Both the position numbers and the translations under genes were made by a program. Shown here in pieces: positions 34,360-43,347 of a stretch of 64,000 nt of DNA. Each line of letters opens with the position of its first letter. The stretch's first letter is position 1. The stretch is taken from contig NC_015957.1 of NCBI RefSeq assembly GCF_000147815.2, forward strand, positions 2,170,001-2,234,000, given 5' to 3'. The stretch comes from Streptomyces violaceusniger Tu 4113 (GTDB lineage Bacteria; Actinomycetota; Actinomycetes; Streptomycetales; Streptomycetaceae). Under the pieces are notes generated by a model, which was not told where the DNA came from, made no database searches, and saw only the letters and a program-made list of their open reading frames with translations.

Positions 34360-35859
34360 ATGACGATCCCTTCCTCGAAGGCCCAGGGGAGCGGTGTGCC
34401 CGCGGCCACCCCCGATCCGGCCCCCGCCCCCACCCCCGGCCGTCGGCGCTGGCTGATCCTCGCCGTCGCATCGGCGGCCCAGTTCCTCGCCGTGCTCGAC
34501 ATGATCGCGGTCAACATCGCCTTCCCCGCGATCGGCGCGGACTTCCGCTCCGCGACCACCGCCGAGCTGTCCTGGGTGCTCAACGCCTACACCATCGTGC
34601 TCGCGGCGCTGCTGGTCCCGGCCGGTCGGCTGGCCGACGCGATCGGCGGGCGCCGCTCGTTCCTGACCGGCATCGCGCTGTTCGGCCTCGCCTCGGTCGC
34701 CTGTGGAGCCGCCCCCGGGCTCGGCACGCTGATCGCGGCGCGCGTGGTGCAGGGCGTGGCGGCGGCCGTCCTGGTGCCCACCTCCCTCTCGCTCGCCCTG
34801 CCCGCCTTCCCGCCGCGCGAACGGGCCACGGCCGTCGGCGTCTGGACGGCGGTGAGCGCGGTCGCGGCGAGTGCGGGGCCGGTGGCGGGCGGTCTGCTGG
34901 CCGCCTTCGACTGGCGCTGGATCTTCCTCGTCAATCCGCCCGTGGTGCTGCTGGCATGGGTGGCCGGGCTGCGGCTGCTGCCGCGTACCGGCCCCGTCCG
35001 TACCGGCCCCGTCCCCGGTGAGCGCCGCCGCCTCGATCCGCTGGGCACGCTGCTCGTCCTGCTCGGCACCGGGGCCCTCACCACCGCCTGCGTCGAGGCC
35101 GCGGACTGGGGCTACGGCGCCCCGGCCACCCTCGGCTTCCTCGCCGTCGGCCTGATCACGGGCGCCCTGGCCGTGGCGCACGTACGCCGCCATCCGGATC
35201 CGGTGGTGGACCCCGCGCTGTTCCGGACCCGTGCCTTCACCGCCGCCACGCTCGGGCTGCTCAGCTACTTCCTCGCCTACGCCGCCTCGATCCTCGCCGC
35301 GACCCTGCTGTTCACCGGGGCGTGGGGGTGGTCCTCGGCCCGGGCGGGCCTTGCCGTCACGCCCTGGCCGCTCGCCGTCCTGGTGGTGTCGATGCTGTCG
35401 GGGCGGATCGTCCGGGCGCTGGGGGAGCGGACCACGGCCGTCGTGGGCGGGCTGTGCTTCGCCGCGGGGCCGGTGTGGTGGCTGCTCCTCGCGGGCGGCG
35501 ACGGTGCCCACTACGCCGTGGAGTTCATGCCCGGGCTGGTGCTCACCGGGATCGGCGCGGGGCTCTACCAGCCGGTGATGTTCTCGGCCGCCGGACTGCT
35601 TCCGGCCCGTCAGCTCTCCCTCGGCTCCGGGGTGCTCATGATGTCCAGGCAGGGCGGTTCGGCCCTGGGCGTCGCGGCGCTGGTCGTGATCACCGGTGGC
35701 GCCGCACGGCCGGGGCTGGACGCGTTGCGTGCCGGGTGGGTTTTCACGGCGGTGACCGCCGCGCTCGCTGCCGTCGCGGGCGCCGCTTTGCGTACGGGAG
35801 TTCGGGCCGATCCCGGGGAGAGCGGCGGATCCGGCACGGACCCGCTACGGCACCATTGA
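34360..35859 (+). CDS. MFS drug exporter, DHA2 family (14 helices)
   Basis: A 499-residue proton antiporter. The first helix (LILAVASAAQFLAVLDMIAVNIAFPAI) contains the DHA2-type acidic residue in LDMIAVN. Motif A is GRLADAIGGRRSF and motif C appears as SAGPVAGGLL. Fourteen helices are predictable. Probably exports a drug-like compound and is likely controlled by the divergent GlxA-type regulator. An open frame extends far upstream, but it is antisense to the regulator gene. Confidence 0.9.
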   Translation: MTIPSSKAQGSGVPAATPDPAPAPTPGRRRWLILAVASAAQFLAVLDMIAVNIAFPAIGADFRSATTAELSWVLNAYTIVLAALLVPAGRLADAIGGRRSFLTGIALFGLASVACGAAPGLGTLIAARVVQGVAAAVLVPTSLSLALPAFPPRERATAVGVWTAVSAVAASAGPVAGGLLAAFDWRWIFLVNPPVVLLAWVAGLRLLPRTGPVRTGPVPGERRRLDPLGTLLVLLGTGALTTACVEAADWGYGAPATLGFLAVGLITGALAVAHVRRHPDPVVDPALFRTRAFTAATLGLLSYFLAYAASILAATLLFTGAWGWSSARAGLAVTPWPLAVLVVSMLSGRIVRALGERTTAVVGGLCFAAGPVWWLLLAGGDGAHYAVEFMPGLVLTGIGAGLYQPVMFSAAGLLPARQLSLGSGVLMMSRQGGSALGVAALVVITGGAARPGLDALRAGWVFTAVTAALAAVAGAALRTGVRADPGESGGSGTDPLRHH

Positions 35860-35884
35860 CGTGCCCGTGCCGGCTGCCTAGCGT
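35856..35884 (+). promoter_or_regulatory. Promoter of the Crp/Fnr-type gene
   Basis: TTGACG (35856-35861), 17-base spacer, TAGCGT (35879-35884): a near-consensus housekeeping promoter for Streptomyces, 60 bases before the start codon at 35945. It overlaps the last codons of the MFS gene. Confidence 0.65.
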
Positions 35885-35944
35885 GCTGACCGGTCCCTGG
35901 GTTCTCCGCAGGCCTGACGACGACGAGCTGAGCGGGGAGGGCGG

Positions 35945-36688
35945 ATGAGCCTTTTCGAGGACGGACGGCCCTTCCTGCACGCCCTTCCGGCCGACGACCG
36001 GCGCGCACTGCTCGCCCTTGGCACACCCCGGGCCTACGCCCCCGGCGAGGTCGTGCTGCGCGAGCACGACCGTACGACCTTCGTCGTGGCGATCACCTCC
36101 GGCTGGGCCACCATCTCGGTGGAGACCGAGCGCGGGGTGCGGCTGATCCTGGCGCTGCGCGGGGCGGGCGAGGTCGTGGGCGATCAGGCCGCGGTGGACC
36201 ACGGCTCGCGCAGCGCCACCGTCACCGCGCTCGGCCGGATGGAGGCGGTGGTGGTCTCCGGCGACCGGTTCCGGGCCTATCTGGCCGCACGTCCCGTCGC
36301 GACTGTGCTGATCATGCGTCAGTTCAGCTCCCGGCTGCGCAGCTCCGACGGGGAGCGGCGCTCACTCGCCTCGGAGAAGGTGCTGCAGCGGCTGGCGGCC
36401 CGGCTCGTCGAACTCGCCGAGCGCACCGGCCACCCCGCCGCCGACGGGGCGATCACCGTCGATCTGCCGCTGCCCCAGCACGACATCGCGGCCGCGGTGG
36501 GCTCGACCCGGGAGGCGGTCGCCAAGGCGCTGCGGCTGCTGCGCGGCCAGGGCGTCGTCCGGACCGCCTCGCGCCGCTTCGTGGTGATGGACATCGCACT
36601 GCTGCGGCTGCTGGCCGAGGGACGCGCGGCGGGGGAGCACATCCCGGCGCGCCCCGCTACCGACCCCCGCGACTGCCCCCGCGACTGA
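35945..36688 (+). CDS. Crp/Fnr-family transcriptional regulator
   Basis: A 247-residue protein with a cyclic-nucleotide-binding-type beta-barrel (FLHALPADDRRALLALGTPRAYAPGEVVLREHD... SGWATISVETERGVRLILALRGAGEVVGDQAAVDHGSRSATVTAL) and a C-terminal winged helix (LPQHDIAAAVGSTREAVAKALRLLRGQGVV). The effector-site Arg/Ser pattern of CAP is not clearly present, so the ligand may be absent or different. GGGGAGGGCGG is the ribosome-binding site. It sits just upstream of the undescribed gene pair at 36952-39953 in the same direction. Confidence 0.88.
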   Translation: MSLFEDGRPFLHALPADDRRALLALGTPRAYAPGEVVLREHDRTTFVVAITSGWATISVETERGVRLILALRGAGEVVGDQAAVDHGSRSATVTALGRMEAVVVSGDRFRAYLAARPVATVLIMRQFSSRLRSSDGERRSLASEKVLQRLAARLVELAERTGHPAADGAITVDLPLPQHDIAAAVGSTREAVAKALRLLRGQGVVRTASRRFVVMDIALLRLLAEGRAAGEHIPARPATDPRDCPRD

Positions 36689-36725
36689 GCGCGGGCGCGC
36701 ACTTCCCACGCGTTCTCCGCGACTG

Positions 36726-36739
36726 TGTAAACGGCTACA
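36726..36739. promoter_or_regulatory. Possible Crp/Fnr-like half-site pair
   Basis: TGTA-N6-TACA, 38 bases after the Crp/Fnr-type gene and 213 bases before the next start codon. The spacing resembles Crp/Fnr operators, but the arms are only 4 bases, so this is a weak call. Confidence 0.25.
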
Positions 36740-36951
36740 GCCGCCCCGCCGTTCCCCGGCGACCCTGGAGTGGCACAAAGGGCGCGGGACCGTGAGCGAC
36801 GGGGGTGCGCACGGCCCAGTGCCCCGCACCGGAGAAGGGCGGCGGGGCGGGCAGGGGGAGAAACCCCGCCGCCCGCTTCGGGCATTCACCGGCATCCCAC
36901 CACCATCACCACAGCGGGAATCGGGGGCCACGGCATGAAGGACGGCGGGCG

Positions 36952-39150
36952 ATGAGCGCATCGGAAGACGTCGACGCCCCGGCGGAGTCGCGGGTACGAC
37001 GGCTGGACATCCCCAAGAGCGGCCCGCTGGACGGGGCGGGCCAGCCGGGCGGCGCCCGCACGGCGCGCGAGGCGCGCGCCCATCTGCGTATCGCCGTCGG
37101 CCCGGCCCGGCTGTGCGCCGAACCGGCTCCGTACCCCCTCCCCGAAGGCCCGGTGCCCCGCGAGGAGTTGGACCGGCTGCGGCGGCTCTACCGGACCGCC
37201 CCCGGCTATGCCGCGATGCGCGGCCATCTGCGGCGCACGGGCCTGCTGGCGCTGTGCGGCGAACCCGGCACCGGCCGCGCGTGGACCGGGCTCGCCCTCC
37301 TCGCCGAATTGTCCGAGCTGGCCGGCGGCGGGGTCTCCCGGCTGGGATCCGGCATTCCGCACGGGCTCGGCCTCCCACACTTGTCCGGCCTCCCGCTCGG
37401 GCCCGGTATTCCGTACGGGCCCGGTATCCCACACGGGTCCGGCGCCCCGCATGAGTCCGGCCTCCCGTTCGGGCCCGGCATTCCACACGGTTCCGGCATC
37501 CCCCACGGGGCATTCGGCGTGGAGAAGACCGAGCGGGGCCACGGCTATCTCCTCGAACTCCCCGCCGATCAGCCGGACTTCGCGGTCGAGCCCCTGCTGG
37601 ACCGGCTGCGCGCCCACTTCGCCGGGCATGAGGCGTTCTGCGTCGTCCTGGTCGCGGGCGGCCCGGCCGCCGACCGGCTGCTGCGCGCCCGCCGCCACGC
37701 CGTGCCGTACGAGCCCCCGGCCGCCGCCGACGTTCTCGACCGCCACCTCAGCGAGCTGCTCGCCGACCGCCCCACGGGGTTGCTGGAGACGGCCCGCGCC
37801 ACCGCCCGGCGCCCCGAACTGGCCGAGGCGCTCGGCCTGGACGGGCCGCGGCCCGGCGAGGCCGCCCGGCTCGCGGGCCTGCTGGCCGCGCACGCCGAGG
37901 GCAGGCTGTCCGAGGAGCGGCTGCTGGAGCACTGCCGGTCGTTCGCCCCGGACCAGGCCCGTGCGTGGTTCGTGGACGCCGGGCGCTCCGGCATCCTGCC
38001 CGCCGCGCTGCCCGCGCTGCGCGCCGCCGCGCTGCGGATCGCGCTCGCCGTCTTCAACGGCTCGGCGCACAGCCTCATGGCGGAGGCCGCCGAACTGCTG
38101 GCCTGGGAACTGGCCGTCACACTCGATCCGCAGTACGCGCCAGGGCGCCCGCTGTTCGCCGCCCGCCCCGGGGCCTCGCTCGCCACGGCGCGCGCGGTCC
38201 ACGGCGACGGGGTGGAGGACCTCGGGGACGCGTCGGTGCCCGTGCGCGCGGTGTGGTTCGAGGGGCGGCGGCTGGCGCTCGCCGTGCTCCACGAGTCCTG
38301 GGACGCCCACCACAACCTCCGCGGCCCGATGGCCCGTTGGCTGCGCGGGCTGTGCGACGATCCGCGCCCCCAGGTGTGGGTGCGCGCGGCGGTCGCCGCG
38401 GGGGTGCTGTGTGCCCGCGACTACCTCTACGGCCTGGTCGAGCTGGCGCTGCCACTGGCCCGTACCGACAGCCCGGTGCAGCGGATGGCGGCGGCCACCG
38501 CACTCGCCGAGGCGTCCCGCGCCCCGGAGGTGCGTCCCGCCGTGAACGGGCTGCTGCGGGACTGGGCGCGCGGCGACGACGAGCGGGAGCGCGAGACCGC
38601 CGCGCTCGCCCACGGCTACGGCCTGGCGGCCGGCTCCATCGTGGCGTCCCTGGAGGAACTCGGCCGGATCGCCTGCGCCGACGACGGCCGCACCACCTCC
38701 TGCAGCGTGCTGCGGCTGCTGGCCGGGACCGAACCGGAGACCGTACTGACCGCGCTCACCCGCTGGCTGCGCGACACCCGGCGGCCCCGCCGGGACCTGG
38801 CGCTGCTCACGGTGTTGCGCGCGGTCACCACCCGCACCTCGCATCTGTGGGGCCTGTGCGAGGTGCCGGAGCTGGAGCCGTACGCCGCCTGGCCGCTGGC
38901 CACGGCGGTGCTGGCGGCCCATCCGGGGTGCGCGCCGCGGCTGGCCGAGCTGCTGCGGGCCGCGCTGACCTGGGCCAGATCGGCCGGGGCGGCCGAGGAC
39001 GCGCTGGTCGGCTGGATCCGGCGGGCGGCCGGCGATGAGCGGCAACTGACGGTGTTGTGCGGCTTTCTGCCGAGGCTGGCGCAGGACGGCGACGAGCCGC
39101 TCGACGCCGCGGCGGCCACGCGGATACGGGAGGTGCTGGAGGCGCTGTGA
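36952..39150 (+). CDS. Large protein with degenerate P-loop and helical repeats, function unknown
   Basis: A 732-residue protein with no signal peptide. Residues 75-125 resemble the start of an NTPase domain: RRLYRTAPGYAAMRGHLRRTGLLALCGEPGTGRAWTGLALL. In GEPGTGRA (103-110) the Walker A Lys is replaced by Arg. A Gly/Pro/His-rich repeat (133-187) follows, then ELPADQPDF and a predominantly helical C-terminal half that looks like HEAT-type repeats (VWVRAAVAAGVLCARDYLYGLVELALPLA; VQRMAAATALAEA). ATG 36952 lacks a strong ribosome-binding site. The next gene, encoding a membrane-anchored protein, starts 14 bases after the stop, so the two probably act together at the membrane. I do not recognise the family. 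Confidence 0.75.
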   Translation: MSASEDVDAPAESRVRRLDIPKSGPLDGAGQPGGARTAREARAHLRIAVGPARLCAEPAPYPLPEGPVPREELDRLRRLYRTAPGYAAMRGHLRRTGLLALCGEPGTGRAWTGLALLAELSELAGGGVSRLGSGIPHGLGLPHLSGLPLGPGIPYGPGIPHGSGAPHESGLPFGPGIPHGSGIPHGAFGVEKTERGHGYLLELPADQPDFAVEPLLDRLRAHFAGHEAFCVVLVAGGPAADRLLRARRHAVPYEPPAAADVLDRHLSELLADRPTGLLETARATARRPELAEALGLDGPRPGEAARLAGLLAAHAEGRLSEERLLEHCRSFAPDQARAWFVDAGRSGILPAALPALRAAALRIALAVFNGSAHSLMAEAAELLAWELAVTLDPQYAPGRPLFAARPGASLATARAVHGDGVEDLGDASVPVRAVWFEGRRLALAVLHESWDAHHNLRGPMARWLRGLCDDPRPQVWVRAAVAAGVLCARDYLYGLVELALPLARTDSPVQRMAAATALAEASRAPEVRPAVNGLLRDWARGDDERERETAALAHGYGLAAGSIVASLEELGRIACADDGRTTSCSVLRLLAGTEPETVLTALTRWLRDTRRPRRDLALLTVLRAVTTRTSHLWGLCEVPELEPYAAWPLATAVLAAHPGCAPRLAELLRAALTWARSAGAAEDALVGWIRRAAGDERQLTVLCGFLPRLAQDGDEPLDAAAATRIREVLEAL
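37348..37512. repeat. Degenerate coding repeat (GIPHG type)
   Basis: Roughly nine imperfect copies of a 15-24-base unit encoding variants of G-P-G-I-P-H-G/G-S-G-I-P-H-G (residues about 133-187 of the 732-aa protein). Many units contain CCCGGTATTCC/CCGGCATTCC and CACGGGTCCGG. Confidence 0.85.
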
Positions 39151-39164
39151 GGAGAGAGACATCG

Positions 39165-39953
39165 ATGGTGAAAGAGACAGAGGACCCGACAAACACGGAG
39201 ACCACGGACGACACCACGGCGGAGCGGGCGAGGACGGCGGGCGCGGGGGTTCGCCGAGTCTCGGTCACCGGGGCGCGGATGCTGCGCGAGGCGCTGCGCC
39301 ATGGCGGGGACGACCTGCCCGCGGCCCTGCGGGGGGCCGATGACGGCCTGCTGCTGAGCGCGCTGGACGAGGGGCTGCCCGCCGAGCGGGCCACTCGCGT
39401 CGTGGTCGAGCTGGTGCGCCGCGCGCCCGAGCGCGGACCGGAGCTGGCGGACGCGGTCTGCGAGAAGGTGCTGCTCGCCCAGCTCTATCTCGACCCGCCG
39501 CCCCGCGCCCAGGGCGGTGCGGACGGACCGGCCGCGGACCCCGGCCGCCGGCTGCGGGTGCGCAACGCGCTGATGCTGTACGAGGGGCTGGTCCGCCCGT
39601 ACGCGCAGCGCGGCGCGGTGCCGGAGCTGATGGCATGCGTCCTGCCCGGCCTGTGGGCGGCCGCCGACGGCGCGGGCCGTGAGGTGGTGCGCCGGATCGT
39701 CGGCACCCGGCAGATGACGGGGTTCGGCGAGAAGGGCTGGAAGGCGCTGTTCGGCGGCGTGGCCGAGGAGTGCCTGGAGCGCGAGGAGACGGCGGCCCGT
39801 GCCACCCGGCGCGAGGCACGGCGACGGTGGCGGCGCGGGGGCACCGACGACGGCGGCGGGCTCGATCTGAAGCCCGGCCAGCTCTGGGTCTCCGCGCTGC
39901 TGGGGTTCATCGCGGTCGCCCTGGTGCTGATCGTGGTGATCGCGGCCGGATAG
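39165..39953 (+). CDS. Tail-anchored helical protein, function unknown
   Basis: A 262-residue protein: an acidic Thr-rich N-terminus ([18 protein letters not shown]), a long all-helical middle ([34 protein letters not shown]... [31 protein letters not shown]), a very basic stretch ([11 protein letters not shown]) and a single C-terminal membrane helix ([23 protein letters not shown]). GGAGAGAG precedes the ATG. Paired with the 732-residue protein upstream; the basic patch before the helix puts the bulk of the protein in the cytoplasm. A terminator hairpin follows the stop. Confidence 0.8.
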   Translation: MVKETEDPTNTETTDDTTAERARTAGAGVRRVSVTGARMLREALRHGGDDLPAALRGADDGLLLSALDEGLPAERATRVVVELVRRAPERGPELADAVCEKVLLAQLYLDPPPRAQGGADGPAADPGRRLRVRNALMLYEGLVRPYAQRGAVPELMACVLPGLWAAADGAGREVVRRIVGTRQMTGFGEKGWKALFGGVAEECLEREETAARATRREARRRWRRGGTDDGGGLDLKPGQLWVSALLGFIAVALVLIVVIAAG

Positions 39954-39955
39954 CC

Positions 39956-39975
39956 GCCCGCCGCCGACGGCGGGC
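39956..39975. terminator. Hairpin after the tail-anchored protein gene
   Basis: GCCCGCCG-CCGA-CGGCGGGC, a perfect 8-bp stem with a 4-base loop, starting 3 bases after the stop codon. Confidence 0.7.
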
Positions 39976-39983
39976 CCGCCCCG

Positions 39984-40016
39984 CGTGGCGGAACCGTGGC
40001 GGAACCGTGGCGGAAC
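39984..40016. repeat. 11-bp tandem triplicate before the arginine deiminase gene
   Basis: Three exact copies of CGTGGCGGAAC in a row (39984-39994, 39995-40005, 40006-40016), followed by a partial one. They lie 80 bases upstream of the next start codon, each about one helical turn long, so they could be stacked regulator sites or a replication-slippage product. Confidence 0.9.
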
Positions 40017-40096
40017 CGCGGTGGCCGTCGCGATCAGTGCGAGTGATCCGTGTCGCCGGGCGTTCGGAACGGGCCGCGAGCGGCGAAGATGGGGAC

Positions 40097-41326
40097 ATGG
40101 GATTCCATGTCGACTCCGAGGCCGGGCGGCTGCGCCGCGTCATACTGCACCGCCCCGACCTGGAGCTCAAGCGGCTCACACCCACCAACAAGGACGCCCT
40201 CCTCTTCGACGACGTCCTGTGGGTGCGCCGCGCCCGCCAGGAGCACGACGGCTTCGCCGACGTCCTGCGCGACCGCGGGGTCGAGGTCCATCTCTTCGGG
40301 GATCTGCTCACCGAGAGCCTGGGCCTGCCGGAGGCGCGGGCGCTGGTGCTGGACCGCGTCTTCGACGAGAAGGAGTACGGTCCCCTGGCCACCGACCATC
40401 TGCGCGCCGCCTTCGACGAGCTGAGCGCCCCCGAGCTGACCGAGGCGCTGATCGGCGGCATGACCAAGCGGGAGTATCTGGGGCGGTACCCGGAGCCGGT
40501 CTCCGTCCGGTTCCACGCCATGGAGCCCGATGACTTCCTGGTCAACCCGCTGCCGAACCATCTCTTCACCCGGGACGCCTCCGCGTGGGTGTACGACGGG
40601 GTGTCGATCAACGCGATGCGCTGGCCCGCCCGCTGGCACGAGACGGTGCACTACGAGGCCGTCTACCGCCATCACCCCCTCTTCGCCAAGGAGGACTTCC
40701 ACGTCTGGTCGGAGGGGCAGGCCGCGTATCCCTCGACCATCGAGGGCGGTGATGTGCTGGTGCTCGGCAAGGGCGCGGTGCTGATCGGGATGAGCGAGCG
40801 GACCACTCCGCAGGCGGTGGAGATGATCGCGCACCGGCTCTTCGAGGCCGGTTCGGCCCGGACGATCGTGGCGCTCGACATGCCCAAGGGTCGGGCGTTC
40901 ATGCATCTGGACACCGTGATGACCATGGTGGACGGGGACACCTTCACGCAGTACGCGGGGCTGGGGATGCTCCGCTCGTACACCATCGAGCCGGGCGCGG
41001 GCAGCAAGGACCTCAAGGTCACCGACCATCCGCCGGAGCATATGCACCGCGCGATAGCCGCGGCCCTCGGCCTGGACTCCATCCGCGTGCTCACGGCGAC
41101 CCAGGACGTCCACGCGGCGGAGCGTGAGCAGTGGGACGACGGTTGCAATGTGCTCGCGGTCGAGCCGGGCGTGGTGGTCGCCTACGAGCGGAACGCGACG
41201 ACCAACACCTATCTGCGCAAGTGTGGGATCGAGGTCATCGACATTCCGGGCAGCGAGCTGGGCCGGGGCCGGGGCGGGCCGCGGTGCATGAGCTGTCCGG
41301 TCGAGCGGGACCCCGTCGAGCCGTAG
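40097..41326 (+). CDS. arcA: Arginine deiminase
   Basis: A 409-residue enzyme that hydrolyses arginine to citrulline and ammonia. Full family signatures are present: [43 protein letters not shown], the catalytic His region [12 protein letters not shown], and the active-site Cys397 in [12 protein letters not shown] 40097 follows GGGGAC. The next gene is an ornithine carbamoyltransferase, so citrulline would go on to ornithine and carbamoyl phosphate. No carbamate kinase or arginine/ornithine antiporter gene is in view. Confidence 0.95.
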   Translation: MGFHVDSEAGRLRRVILHRPDLELKRLTPTNKDALLFDDVLWVRRARQEHDGFADVLRDRGVEVHLFGDLLTESLGLPEARALVLDRVFDEKEYGPLATDHLRAAFDELSAPELTEALIGGMTKREYLGRYPEPVSVRFHAMEPDDFLVNPLPNHLFTRDASAWVYDGVSINAMRWPARWHETVHYEAVYRHHPLFAKEDFHVWSEGQAAYPSTIEGGDVLVLGKGAVLIGMSERTTPQAVEMIAHRLFEAGSARTIVALDMPKGRAFMHLDTVMTMVDGDTFTQYAGLGMLRSYTIEPGAGSKDLKVTDHPPEHMHRAIAAALGLDSIRVLTATQDVHAAEREQWDDGCNVLAVEPGVVVAYERNATTNTYLRKCGIEVIDIPGSELGRGRGGPRCMSCPVERDPVEP

Positions 41327-41400
41327 ACGAGCCCGCGGACCCGTAGGCGAGCCCGCGGACCCGTAACGCGAGCTGGCGAACCGTAATGCCGGGGTTCACC
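41321..41400. repeat. 20-bp tandem repeat after arcA
   Basis: Two near-identical 20-mers, CCGTAGACGAGCCCGCGGAC (41321-41340) and CCGTAGGCGAGCCCGCGGAC (41341-41360), followed by two decayed copies that keep CCGTAA at the same 20-base spacing (41361, 41381). The first copy includes the arcA stop codon. Confidence 0.85.
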
Positions 41401-41410
41401 CCCCGGTCTC

Positions 41411-41437
41411 CGTATATATGCAGAGGATCGTATATGC
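41411..41437. promoter_or_regulatory. AT-rich repeated element before argF/arcB
   Basis: CGTATATATGC (41411-41421) and CGTATATGC (41429-41437) form a direct repeat in an otherwise GC-rich region, 78 bases before the start codon. ArgR boxes are AT-rich 18-mers with TGCAT-like halves, and the second half reads TATATGCA. Candidate ArgR site and/or -10 region. Confidence 0.4.
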
Positions 41438-41514
41438 TTCCATGGTTCCTGGCCGCGGCGCCATCGCCGTAGCCCCTGATCCGCCGTGTTCGCCGTGACC
41501 TAGGAGCCACTCTT

Positions 41515-42519
41515 ATGGCGATTGACCTCACCGGCCGCCACTTCCTCAAGGAGCTGGACTTCACCGCCGACGAGTTCCGCCGTCTGATCGAGCTCGCCGC
41601 CGAGCTGAAGGCGGCCAAGCGCGCGGGCACCGAGGAGTGGCGGCTGAGGGGCAAGAACATCGCCCTGGTCTTCGAGAAGACCTCCACCCGTACCCGCTGC
41701 GCCTTCGAGGTCGCGGCCGCCGACCAGGGCGCCTCCACGACCTATCTCGATCCGGTCGGCTCGCAGATCGGTCACAAGGAGTCGGTCAAGGACACGGCGC
41801 GGGTGCTCGGCCGGATGTACGACGCGATCGAGTACCGGGGCCACGGCCAGGGCGTCGTCGAGGAGCTCGCCGCGCACGCCGGGGTGCCCGTCTACAACGG
41901 CCTCACCGACGAGTGGCACCCCACCCAGATGCTCGCCGACGTGCTGACCATGAGCGAGCACAGCGACAAGCCACTGGAACAGATCACCTACGCCTACCTC
42001 GGCGACGCCCGGTACAACATGGGCAACTCCTACCTCGTCACCGGCGCCCTGCTGGGCATGGACGTCCGTATCGTCGCGCCCAGCCTGCTGTGGCCCGACA
42101 ACACCATCGTGGAGCTGGCGCGCCAGCTCGCCACGTCCACCGGCGCCCGGATCTCGCTCACCGAGAACGTCGAGGAGGGCGTGCGCGGCGCGGACTTCGT
42201 CGCCACCGATGTGTGGGTGTCCATGGGTGAGCCCAAGGAGGTGTGGGACGAGCGGATAGCGCTGCTCGGGCCGTACGCGGTGACGATGGACGTGCTGCGC
42301 GCGACGGGCAACGACGCCGTGAAGTTCCTGCACTGCCTGCCGGCCTTCCATGACCTGGGCACCGACGTCGGCCGGGAGATCCACGAGCGGCACGGGCTGA
42401 CCGAGCTGGAGGTCACCGACGAGGTCTTCGAGTCCGAGCACTCCGTGGTCTTCGACGAGGCGGAGAACCGGATGCACACGATCAAGGCGGTGCTGGTCGC
42501 GACCCTCAGCGCTCCGTAG
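41515..42519 (+). CDS. arcB: Ornithine carbamoyltransferase
   Basis: A 334-residue enzyme with the carbamoyl-phosphate motif STRTR (57-61), HPTQ, and the ornithine-site HCLPAFHD. The length and features such as LSLLWPDN and [12 protein letters not shown] are like the catabolic (ArcB) type found with arginine deiminase; an anabolic role (argF) is possible as the reaction is reversible. Standing directly after arcA it would convert citrulline to ornithine plus carbamoyl phosphate. Its last 14 bases overlap the end of the convergent gene at 42506. Confidence 0.93.
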   Translation: MAIDLTGRHFLKELDFTADEFRRLIELAAELKAAKRAGTEEWRLRGKNIALVFEKTSTRTRCAFEVAAADQGASTTYLDPVGSQIGHKESVKDTARVLGRMYDAIEYRGHGQGVVEELAAHAGVPVYNGLTDEWHPTQMLADVLTMSEHSDKPLEQITYAYLGDARYNMGNSYLVTGALLGMDVRIVAPSLLWPDNTIVELARQLATSTGARISLTENVEEGVRGADFVATDVWVSMGEPKEVWDERIALLGPYAVTMDVLRATGNDAVKFLHCLPAFHDLGTDVGREIHERHGLTELEVTDEVFESEHSVVFDEAENRMHTIKAVLVATLSAP

Positions 42520-43204
42520 GGCCTTCCGCGGCGCGCTCCGTAGGGCCTTCCGTGGCGCGCTCCGCCGGGCCTTCCGCGGCGCGCTCCGCCGGGCCCTCCG
42601 TGGGGCCTTCCGCCGGGCCTCCCGTGGGCGGAAGGATGAACCAGACGGCCTTGCCGTAGGGGGTCGGCCGGTAGCCCGCGTCCGCGCTGAGGGTCCGGAT
42701 CAGCAGCAGCCCGCGCCCGCCCTCGGCAAGGCTGTCGGGTCTCTTGGGTCCTTCGTGGCGCCCCAGCGAGTCCAGCCCGCCGGGCGGATTCGGGTCCTGG
42801 TCGTGCACCTCGACCTGCCAGCCGCCGGTCGGCACCAGCTCCACCACCAGCTCTATCGGCTCGTCGCCCTCCGTGTGCCGCACCGCGTTGGCCACCAGCT
42901 CGGCCGTCAGCAGCTCCGCCGTGTCGCCGTCCACGGGTGCCCCGATGTCGGCCAGGGTGTTCCGGATCAGCGCGCGCGCCAGCGGTACGGCGGCCGTCGT
43001 GTGCGGCAGGGCGAAGCGCCAGGTGGCGGCGTGGGAGGGATCGGGCACGGAAGGGGTCCAGTCGGTCGGCGTGAAACGGAGTACCGCGGCCCTTGACGGT
43101 ATGAAGCGGACGATAGTGCCGGAAGGGGCCGTGGACCACTCTTGGCGGGACCTAGGGCCTGGTGGGGGCGTTTGCTCCATATCGGTTGTTTCCGCAGAAA
43201 ACAC
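42506..43204 (-). CDS. Histidine-kinase-like ATP-binding regulatory protein
   Basis: A 232-residue protein with an anti-sigma-factor-like ATPase domain at about 60-195: [22 protein letters not shown] (N-box), [11 protein letters not shown] (G1), [31 protein letters not shown] (G2). Streptomyces encode many such small HATPase_c proteins, thought to act as switch proteins on sigma factors. The last 38 residues are a repeat of GP-T/A-ER-A-x-E units from the 24-bp DNA repeat. The start is GTG 43204 or ATG 43180; neither has a clear ribosome-binding site. Confidence 0.82.
   Translation of the reverse strand: MFSAETTDMEQTPPPGPRSRQEWSTAPSGTIVRFIPSRAAVLRFTPTDWTPSVPDPSHAATWRFALPHTTAAVPLARALIRNTLADIGAPVDGDTAELLTAELVANAVRHTEGDEPIELVVELVPTGGWQVEVHDQDPNPPGGLDSLGRHEGPKRPDSLAEGGRGLLLIRTLSADAGYRPTPYGKAVWFILPPTGGPAEGPTEGPAERAAEGPAERATEGPTERAAEGPTER
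42511..42610. repeat. 24-bp tandem repeat across a convergent gene end
   Basis: About four copies of a 24-base unit of the type GCTCCGtaGGGCCTTCCGcGGCGC (42511-42534, 42535-42558, 42559-42582, 42583 onward and decaying). It overlaps the argF/arcB stop and encodes the repeated EGP/ER tail of the opposing ATP-binding protein. Confidence 0.92.
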
Positions 43205-43347
43205 CCGATCTCGCCGCCCTGCTTTCTGCCCGGGAGCGTCGGCGTCCCGGCCTCATGAGCCTCCCGCGCTGATCTCCTCGGGAGGGGCCCCACGGGCCGG
43301 GGTGAACCATGGAGCGCCCTGCGCACCCACGCCGTGACGGGAAGAGA

